Below, one piece after another: positions 1 to 9,900 of a stretch of 41,205 bases of DNA. The DNA lies in assembly GCF_011030405.1 (NCBI RefSeq), contig NZ_JAAJTJ010000032.1:1-41205 (forward strand), read 5' to 3'. The translations under genes were made by a program, and so were the position numbers. Numbering within the stretch: the first letter of the stretch is position 1; every line of letters begins with the position of its first letter. The stretch is from Parapedobacter sp. SGR-10. GTDB lineage: Bacteria; Bacteroidota; Bacteroidia; Sphingobacteriales; Sphingobacteriaceae. Below the pieces are notes generated by a model. The model ran no database searches. It worked only from the letters and a program-made list of their open reading frames with translations, and had not been told where the DNA came from.

Positions 1-2
1 AA

Positions 3-449
3 GAACGTGTTACCGTTATGGGCCATTCTAGACAAGGAAAAGCAACGCTTTGGGCAGGTGCACAGGATCCACGATTTAAAGTCGTAATTTCTAATAACTC
101 AGGCTGTGGTGGTGCTGCTCTATCCAAACGTAATTATGGAGAAACGATCGAGAAGATGACAACAAGGTTCCCTCACTGGTTTTGTTCTGCCTTTGCGAAG
201 TATGCGAATCAAGAGGATAAATTGCATTTTGATCAACACTTTTTGATTGCACTCATGGCGCCAAGAGCAGTTTATGTAGCTAGTGCCGAAGGAGATAGAT
301 GGGCAGACCCTAGAGGGGAATATCTAGCCGCATATCATGCCGGGAAAGTATATGAACTATACGGTTCAATAGCCTTCCCGAAGACAGGGCCACAGACACT
401 GCTCTCCCCTTTCAAGTACACGCACACTGCGGAGGTACGGGAATGGTAA
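3..449 (+). pseudogene. CE15 glucuronoyl-esterase-like protein, 3' fragment, apparently frameshifted
   Basis: The reading frame is open from the window edge, so the true start lies upstream. It contains the serine nucleophile elbow V-M-G-H-S-R-Q-G-K (from about base 15), then ISNNSGCGGAALS, FPHWFC and DQHFLIALMAPR followed by YVASAEGDRWADP. All are typical of carbohydrate esterase family 15, whose members cleave or resemble cleavers of glucuronoyl esters linking lignin and hemicellulose. The match stops after VYELYG. The last residues (HTAEVREW) do not fit, whereas the -1 frame from about base 407 reads VHAHCGGTGMVIR, resembling the family's usual HxRxGGHGM segment with the catalytic His. This suggests a one-base loss in the C-run at 406-409. 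The usual final DW-containing stretch is missing in every frame, so the gene also lost its end. Family assignment is fairly sure. Pseudogene status is inferred, and a sequencing error could explain the frameshift but not the missing end. Confidence 0.6.
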
Positions 450-634
450 TCCGTTGTCGCAAAAGTTTTAAGCGGCGAGTTTTGGGTACTTTTTCGGTCA
501 AAAGTAACATTCCCGTATAGAGGAAGAAAACCTGTCCACAGAATATCTCCGTTTTAACCCAACATCATTTTATTACAAAACAACAATTTTAGACATATCT
601 GCCCTCTACCGCACTCTCTTTGTAGCCTATATTT

Positions 635-650
635 TACCAAATATTTGGTA
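635..650. promoter_or_regulatory. 16-bp perfect palindrome, possible operator
   Basis: TACCAAATATTTGGTA is its own reverse complement. It lies about 280 bases before the giant adhesin gene in otherwise featureless AT-rich DNA. It could bind a dimeric regulator. No protein is assigned, and a chance palindrome in AT-rich DNA remains possible. Confidence 0.3.
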
Positions 651-771
651 TACATAGAAACATCATACCTAATATTTGCTATTATATCGTTCAACTTAAC
701 ATTTATTAACATCTGTTGTTTTCTTTTGTCCCAAGTAAGATCTGTTAGTATCCCTATTGAGACCAATGCAA

Positions 772-879
772 GGTATGTGATAACCGAGCCATCAAACCGT
801 AAACCGCTTGGTCGAAAGTAGGAAATACGGTGCTAATAGAATCTTTCAGTATTCGAAGCTGAAAGCAAGCCAGAATACC
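772..879 (+). ncRNA. Candidate structured 5' leader RNA upstream of the giant adhesin
   Basis: Three complementary pairs nest into a multibranched fold: a closing helix GGTAT (772-776) with ATACC (875-879), an internal helix ACCGT (796-800) with ACGGT (827-831), and a 7-bp hairpin CTTTCAG (843-849) with CTGAAAG (859-865). The 3' end, AAGCCAGAATACC, and the segment GGAAATACGGTGCTAAT resemble parts of the cobalamin riboswitch, but the conserved CCCGC...CTGT core is absent, so this is not a standard member. The element ends 50 bases before the adhesin ATG, a position suited to controlling it. The fold is predicted by eye only, and the helices are short. Confidence 0.33.
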
Positions 880-929
880 ATTAAAATTAAAAAATTAACG
901 AGTCAGATCGATTTTTAACTTTAATTACT

Positions 930-3900
930 ATGGACGTAAAGACGACTAATCCACGAGATCCTATCTTTGAAAAGGGAAAATTGGGCAAAGCCCTATTGCA
1001 CATGGTATTTTTTACCGTGGCCTTATTCGCCGGGGTTGGACAATTATCCGCTCAGGAAATCAAGACGGATACCCCCATCCCTGCCTTGAGCGCCTGTGGC
1101 GACCCACAAATGGTGACCGTTAAGGTGGCCGGGCTTGGGACGTGTACAGACCCTGTGCTGGACATCAAGATTCCTCCACACTTCGAGCTCGTCACCGGCA
1201 CCGTTCAGATCGGAGGTGGCTCGCCTACTCTCCTGGACGAAAACGCCTTAGGGGCTAAGGTGCAACTGGAAGCGACCGCGACGGAACAGGTGGTTACTTT
1301 TCAGGTTCGTGCGCTCTGTGAAGCCATCCCGACCGAAGGGACATCGTCTCCGAGTATAGACTATACGGTGACCGGATGTACGTCTCCTTTGGAGGGTGAT
1401 TCTGAAGCGCTCAATGTGGTCTATGCCGTGTTACACCCGACTGTGGTACCTACCGTATCATCCGGGATCATCGGCGACGCCTTCGAGCGGACGATCACCA
1501 TTACCAATAAAGGAAATGGTGCGACCCGAAGATTTACTGTACAAAGAGCACCTAGTACAGGTCTGGCCTATGTTTCTAATGACGTTACAGGCCTGCCTGC
1601 CGGGTGGAGTTTAGATCCGGCTTCAGATCCAGCGAATGGTCTTTATATTTTTGATAATTCTACAGGATTGCTGGTCAATGGCCAGTCCATATCGTTCAAA
1701 GAAACCGTGGAAATCACGGCTTGTACAAATTTAAATACGACATATACTGCTTTCTATTCCAACCAAGGTGCTACGGATCCTTGCGAAGCGGGTAGCAGAT
1801 CAGTCACTGCCGAGGTTGCCTTCGATGTATCCATACAGCCTAGACTGGTCATCACTAAAGTAGATATCAACGAAATCGAATGTCTGGATGACTCTCCCGA
1901 CGTACAGATTTTCAAGATTCAGAATACCGGCGATGGTATCGCGAACGATATCGAACTGAAGATTGGAACCGGCGGTACGGGAGCGACCTATTTCGACGGC
2001 GAGGTCCAATGGAGCAATGATAATGTTGGGCCATGGAATAACTTGACAAGTTCGGATGTCGTCACTTGGGGAACGGACGGAAATCTTTACGGGACAGTGT
2101 CCAATACAAAAGAGCAGACCGTCACCATACCTGGTGAATTGCTTCCTAACGGCGAGATATACATTCGCGTTGTCCAAAAACATAAAAGCCGCAACACGGC
2201 ATCGGTGCCCTGCGAAGACCTTCCTTCCAGTGTGGAGTTTGGCAATAGCTGGGCGGAAGCGAGCTACAGCCACAAGAACGACTGCAACACGACGCCTATA
2301 CAGTCCGGCAGAACCACATTGCGGGACAATTTGGTTTACACCTTCTCCGGGGTCAATATGGGTCAGGTAGACATCATCCCCAGCCAGCGGTATATCGGCG
2401 ACTTCGTGTTGTCGCAGATGGTGGTGGACTCCGAGGGGCTGGGTACCGGTGCGTACCTGGAGATCGAACTGGAGCTGTCATCCAATCTCGTGAATGTCGG
2501 CAATGTCAGACTGGTGGACTACACCGGGGCACCTATCGGCGGCACGGTGACTCCCGTAGGTGGCGTATACAAATTTAAGATCGACTACAATTCTGCGGAC
2601 TGGCCGGCATATTCGGCAGCAGAACCCAGATTGGATCTCCGGGGAGCACGTCTGCAATTTGAGGCAGACCTGCAATGTCAGGCAGCGCCACAACCTTCAA
2701 CGTTCTACAAGGTCACTACACGTTTGGCCAGAGGCGCTACCTGCCCTCCAATAGAGTCGTCATGCGTGCAGATTTTATTGAACAACAAATGTCCTGACGG
2801 GGAGTGCCTTAATGGAGGTTTATCTAGCGGTCTGAGTTCATTGGTACGGGCAGACTTTGGTTTTGGCGAGACCGATGGCACAACAAATGGTCTGCCAAAT
2901 ACCACACCGGTAGACCCTGCTTCGAATCCTTCAGTACGGGCTACGGCTTTTACAACAAATGATGTTTTGCGGATCTCCCAACGGGCTAGATCAGTAGCAG
3001 GCCTCCAAATGCCGACCGATGGATGGAAGACCGGAAACATGAAGGTCACAATACCTACTGGATTGCCGATGCAAGCTGTACCAAACAGCGGACAAATCTT
3101 AATTTCAAGAGGCGCTACAACCGCTACGGTAACCGGCCTATTGGTAGAAGTCGACGGATCTGTAGCGACGATGACTTTTGATGCAGCAGTTTTTGCATCT
3201 ACTGTTGCTATGACAATACCGGGCTTTACAGGTTTCATGGATGAAGACCAGTTGGTGCTATCTCTGGATATCCGATCAACTGCGAATGCCAATGACGGCT
3301 TAAAAGAATTCGGTGTCGAGTCCACATTTACCAAAGATGGAGTCGACTACCATTGTAATACAGGAGGATCTTTTATATCTGCAGGATACTATGCCCGAGG
3401 CAATGTAAGCTTTACCCAGTCCGGCAACGGAAATATCGTAGACTGTGGCGACCAAAGTCATAAATCGGTTACCCTAAACTACTCTTTGGTTAATGACCAA
3501 CGCAACGGTCTGTTCCCGGGTGAGTTCAAACAAGTATTTTTCCCGAAGACCGCCGTATTCACGGTGCAACCGGGCCTTAACCTAAAACAGGTACGTGTCG
3601 TACTGAGAGGCCAGGGCACTTTCGGTGGGTCGAGTGAAACTACAGTGACCCCTACCGGAAACGTCGTGGATCTGGAAGCCGCCTTGGCAACCATACAAGG
3701 TAATCCGGCCAACGGACCTCACTTGGACGAAGGCTTTGAAATACAATTGATCCCTATTGTAGAAAGCATCTGTACCACTGAACCTGATCGGCAGATTTCG
3801 GTAAACGTGACCTACGAAGGTACCGTACGGGATAATAGCCGTGGAGGCGCGAATGGGGTCGATGTTGTCAACGGGTCAGCTGCCACGCAAACGTTAAATC

Positions 3901-6900
3901 TCGTATACCACACCGGCGCGGGCGCATTGCAAGCCGTAGCTGTAGTGTCAAATACCGTGATCAGTGCCGATAAAGCAGAGTGGGTGATACAGGTCACCAA
4001 CAATTCGACATTCCGCGAAATGAAGAACGTGTGGTTGACTAAATCATCAGGAGGGGTCAATATCACGTCGGTACAGCCCGTATCAGACTATGCAGGCACA
4101 TCACCGGGAACTGCTGTGGGTGGTTCTGAGTCAGCCGGTTTCGAACTAGGTGACTTTGCAACAGGCCAAACCCGTTATTATCTGATCACAGCTAACGCTC
4201 CGACAGACTGTCAAAACGGTAGTATCGTATTGAACTACGGACAGTCATGTGACGGTACCGAGCGTTGTGAATTCGGCTCAACGCCATTGACGTTAGACTA
4301 CACCATGGGTACGCCTCAGATACAAGCTGAAATAATTCAACAGCCTTTATCTACGGACCGGCCTGAAGTATGTGCTGACCTCCCTTACGTCATTGAGCTG
4401 AACAACGCCGGTAGTGGTGCAGCCCAAAATATTACTTTAACGATACCATTGGTGTCAGCTCAGCATTTGACATATAAAAATGGTTCTTTACAGGCTACAG
4501 CAGTCTACCAAGGATCTTACAGCCCTGTTACACACCCGTTTGACAACCCAAACATAGGCGATCCTCAGGTAGCTATAACAGGGTCAGCTATTACCATTAC
4601 TATTCCTAATACTGCATTAGGTACAGGGGAGACTTTGCCTGCAGGATCAAAAATTACATTATCTTTCACCCTGCAAACAAATGGATGTGACTTCCGCAGT
4701 GGACAGCGTATCCGCTTCAACACCAGGGCGACAAATGTATGTAATACGTACACAACAACGTACTCGGCTACATCCAACCGTATTACTGTTCAAGGAGTAC
4801 CAGACCAATTGCCGGTAGTAACGAAAACGGCATCTGCGTCGGTAGTGGCGACGACGAACCCGGCAGGTCCATTACATGCGACATACAATTTTGAAATAGC
4901 AAATTCGAACAGCAATCCTTATCCATTGAATGGTACAGGTTCTAGCCCACATAGATTCTCGATCAAATTGCCTGATAACTGGGCATTTGTGACAGCTTTG
5001 GCAGATTTATTCCCGGATAATGTCGCCGAGTACGTAGAAGATGATGCGGTACGTGGGCATGTATTTGTGTTGACAAACGATGTCGCTCCTGGATCTTCTA
5101 TCGTATTGCCAGCTACTTCATCGCAATTGATCTATACCCCAGGGACAGCTATCGCAGACCTTGACTGTGGTACTTTAGGTACGATTACAGAGACGGTGTA
5201 TGGAAGATTCGGTTCTAGCGCAGGCACTTGCCCTACAGCCACTTGTGATATCGAACATGTATTCATGGAGGGTTCTACGCCTTTGAATATGCAGACCACG
5301 CCTCCGACTGCTACGGGTCCACAGGTCTTCTGTGCAGCCGACAATCCTACCATAGGTGATTTGGTGGCTACAGGAGACAACCTGCGCTTCTACCGGAATG
5401 CTACGGGAGGTTCGCCATTAGCTCTAAACACCCTTTTGACAGACCATTATAATTTCTATGCCAACAATAGCAGGACTTTTTACGTTACGAGTTCTTTGGT
5501 ACCAGATGGCGCATGTGAAAGTGCACGTGTACCGGTCAGTGTATACATACCTATCGCCAATGCAGGGCCGGACCAACAAGGAAATAACCGTACTTCGTTC
5601 ACATTAGCTGGCAACCAGCCTGTAACGCCTGTAACCGGGCAATGGACTATTGTCAATGTTAGCGGTGCGACTCTCCTATCAGAGGTCATCATTACAAATC
5701 CTGCCTTACGCAATACTACGGTAACCGGTATCAAACCGGGCACAGAAGTGATCTTGAGATGGACATTGACAAATGCAGGAGCCTGTGAGACATCCGACGA
5801 AGTCCTGCTACGCTCGCTGATCCGTCCGATCGATGCAGTTGACGACCGCTATGACACCGTAACGTCCCTGGAGGTCAATGGCAAGACAGGCACGACTACC
5901 CCACTTCCATCTGTAGTCAACAATACACACGGAGGAAGTGATGATTTAGATGGAAATGTGCCAACCATAGGATCGGGGCCGAACGGCGTAACGATACATC
6001 CCGGTACGCCGAACAGCAACAAACTATCCATGGATCCTGCTACAGGACAGATTTCGGTAGAGCCGAATACACCTGCAGGTATCTATGCATTCCCATATAC
6101 AATATGTGAGATCGCCAATCCGACGAATTGCGATGATGCCGTGGCTTATATCAAGGTCGTAGCGTCCAGCATCGAGGCGGTAGAAGACAAAGACGGTGAT
6201 TTTGGCGAGCCCGATGATCCGATCAACGGATACACCGGAGGAAGGACACCGTCCGTACTGGACAACGACCTGTTGAACGGTGACCCTCTTGTTCCTGCGG
6301 ATGTCAAACTGAACTCAGGTACCTCTCCTCATCCGGGATTGACCATGAACCCTGACGGCACCATTACGGTATCGCCGGGTACACCTGCGGGCACCTATAC
6401 CTATCCATACGAGATCTGTGAAGTGTTGAATCCGGACAACTGTGATAATACGGTGGCTATCGTGATCGTCGGATCCGCTCCTATCCAAGCCAATGACGAT
6501 GGCCTGTACGAAGTCAACGGATCTACGGGAGAGCCAAACGTAGGCAACGCCCTGACCAACGACCGCCTGAACGGGCAGCCGGTGACATTGGATAAGATCA
6601 CCACCACCGTGGTCGGTACGGAAAAAGACGGCAACCCTGTGGGCGCTACGGATATCGTTCCCGAACTGGATACAGAGACAGGTATCATTTCTGTGCCTAA
6701 AGGTACATTACCGGGAGAATACAGGATAGAGTACCGTATCTGTGAAGTATTGAATCCGACAAACTGTGACAATGCATACATCACCGTACGGGTCAATCGG
6801 ACGCCGATCCAGGCCAATGACAACACCTATGGCCCTGTAAAAGGCAACGAAGGCAACGTCAATGTCGGCAACATCCTACCCAATGATATCTATGACGGCA

Positions 6901-9900
6901 GAGTGCCGACCTTGGAAGATATTACCATCAGCAGTACGACAACGCCTCCGGGTCCTGGAGATACACCGTATCCATATATCGATATTGCTACCGGTAATGT
7001 GGTCGTTCCTCCGGGCACGCCTGATGATGACTACACCATACCATACACGATCTGTGAGATCTTGAATCCTGCCAATTGCTCTTCGGCTAATGTAACCGTA
7101 AGAGTAGCCGAATCCACGATCGATGCCATAGATGATCTGTACCCATCTGTCAGCAGCATAGTTGGCGGCACAACGACATCGGTATTGAACAATGATCTGT
7201 TGAACGGTACCATTCTGGATCCGGCAGACATCACCTTGACACCGGGTACCAGCCCACTTCCGGGACAGATTGCCATGGATCCGACTACAGGGGTCATCAC
7301 GATCAATCCGGGTACACCGGCAGGTATCTACCAATACCCTTACCAGATCTGTGAAAACTTAAATAACGGCAACTGTGATAATGCTATCGCGACGATCGTC
7401 GTGACAGCCGATCCTATCGTAGCCGATAACGACGAGTACGGACCTTTCAATGGCGCCAATACCATAACCACTCCTGGAAGTGTATTGGATAATGACAAGT
7501 TGAATGGTTTGGCTGTCGCTCCAGCAGACGTAACGATTTCTATTGTCCACGGAGCAACTCCGATTAGGACAGGCGAGAAGGTTCCGGTGCTCGATACGAC
7601 AACGGGACAAGTTACAGTAGATGCAGGCACACCGGAAGGCGTGTACCACATCACGTATAGAATATGCGAGGTAACGAATCCAACCAACTGCGACGATGCG
7701 ATCGTGACAGTGGTCGTTACTGCACCTGAAATAGTCGCCAACGACAACAATTATGCCACAACCCCTGCCCATGATATCAATGGACTGACAGGAGGAAATA
7801 TCAGTACCTCTGTGGTGATCGACGATACGTTAAACGGTGTCGCTTTACAGACCACGGATATCAATTCGACGATCACCCTCACACCGGGCACACGTCCACA
7901 TCCGGGTATTTCCATGGATGGCAATGGTATCATTTCGGTAGCACCGAATACACCTGCGGGCGAATACGAGTATCCATATACGATATGTGAGATCTTAAAT
8001 CCGACAAACTGTGACCATGCGGTGGCTACTATCCGCGTCGTTGCTCCAACTATTGTTGCGAACGATGATAACTTAGGTGCTGTCAACGGCCTGATGGGAG
8101 GTACCACATCGATAAACGTCCTGACAAATGACGAACTAGGTGGTACGCCTATTCCATCGCTGACAAATCCTGAGAGCGTCATATTGACACCTCTTGTATC
8201 CAGTGATCCAAGAATAACGATGAACGGCAACGGTACGATCACGGTAGCACCGGGTACGCCGGCAGGTTCATACACCCACACCTACCGGATCTGTGAGATT
8301 TTGAATCCGAACAACTGTGACGTGGCTATCGCGACCGTCACTGTGGATCCTGCCGATATCGTAGCCAATGTGGACAACTTCGGAGCGTCCAATGGAGCCA
8401 CTGGCAATCCAAATGTTGGCAATGCGCTGACGAACGACCTGTTGAACGGGGTATTGGCGACGCTCGATAAAGTGAGAATTCAGGATATCGTACCGGCTAC
8501 TCCTATCAATGGAGGGGCTGTACCGGCATTAGATCCTGAAACCGGCATCGTTTCTGTACCTCCGGGAACGCCTGAAGGTAACTATGTGATCGGTTACACG
8601 ATATGTGAACTGCTCAATACAACAAATTGTAGTACAAACACTATCCATGTAAGCGTAGGTTACGAGGATATCATTGCCAGACCTGACCACTACGGTCCGG
8701 TGACGACAGCGGCCGGACATCCGAACCTAGGCAATATCCTGGTCAACGATGAACTGAACGGTGTGTTGGCTGACCTTTCTAAGGTCACGCTGACCGTGAC
8801 TCCTGCCACGCCGAAATTCCCAAGTGCTTCTGTGCCTGAGGTAGATGCGACAGGTCAGGTATCTGTGCCTACGGGTACACCTGCGGGAACGTACGTGATC
8901 CCGTACAGGATCTGTGAGACGCTGAATCCAATCAATTGCGCAAACACAACGGCGACCGTCATCGTCAGTGCAACGCCGATCATTGCGGTCAATGACAGAT
9001 ACGGACCGGTAGCCGGTCTAGTCGGACGTGACTTGGGCAATGCGTTGGACAACGACAGCTTCAATGGAAAAGATGCCCTAGAAGCGTTGAATAATAACAG
9101 CATAACCATTGAAAATATAATTCCTGCGGCAGAGCAACCGACTGCTCCGGCAGCATATAGAGCCAACGTACCTGTACTGGATGCGCAGACTGGCGTAGTT
9201 TCTATACCGAATATGACACCAGCCGGTACGTATACAATCGGCTACAGCATCTGTGAGGTAGCTGATCCGACCAACTGTGACCAAGCGACGATCACGGTAG
9301 AAGTGGTACCTGCTCTCATCGATCCGGATGAAGATTTCTTCAAGAATATCGATGGTATCACAGGCACAGGTGGACCGACCTCCAGATCTGTACTGGATAA
9401 CGACAAGCTGAACAACGTCCTTGTCAATCCATCCGAAGTGACCATCACGGAAATCGAGGCAGCGACCCCCCTACCGGGAGCAGTCAACGCCATTGTACCG
9501 GTGCTGAATATGAACGATGGAAGTATTACTGTCCTTCCGGGAACTCCGGCAGGGGAATACGAAATTCGTTACAATCTATGTGAGAACCTCAATCCTACCA
9601 ATTGCGATTGGTCGACCGCATACATCAATGTGGTACTTCCTCAGATCGAAGCTACCAACGACACATACGGGCCTGTAAACAGTGTTACCGGAAATGATAA
9701 CGTGGGTAATGTACTGGATAACGATTGGTTGGAGCTGAACACCATTGCGGCAACTACCGCAAATGTGGAGATAACACAGTTGCAAGGTGCTACGCCTGTA
9801 CAAGGTGCGCCTACAGGTAGTCCACTGCCATTGCTGAACACAGCAACCGGTGTGGTCTCCGTACCGGCGAACACTCCTGCTGGCCAATACTTGATACATT

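Larger units (their letters stand above)
450..929. other. 480-base AT-rich intergenic region and leader of the giant adhesin gene
   Basis: No convincing gene is seen. The left part (about 445-530) holds a short imperfect hairpin, ACTTTT-TCGGTC-AAAAGT at 499-516, in a stretch resembling an interspersed repeat abutting the broken CE15 gene. A 16-base perfect palindrome is at 635-650. The right part (772-879) can fold into a multibranched RNA. No clear TANNTTTG box was found close to the adhesin start. Confidence 0.5.

Noticed and set aside
554..766. A 70-residue minus-strand open frame in the adhesin leader
   Set aside because: It has no recognisable domain, lies in AT-rich DNA and covers the 16-bp palindrome. 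It looks like a chance frame.
772..879. Leader as a c-di-GMP (GEMM) riboswitch
   Set aside because: The CGAAAG resembles the GNRA loop of that class, but the flanking bases do not pair and the conserved GGGACGCAAAGCC segment is absent.
772..879. Leader as a standard cobalamin riboswitch
   Set aside because: Only the 3' box and a GGTGC-like segment resemble it; the invariant core is not found. It is kept only as a candidate of unknown class.
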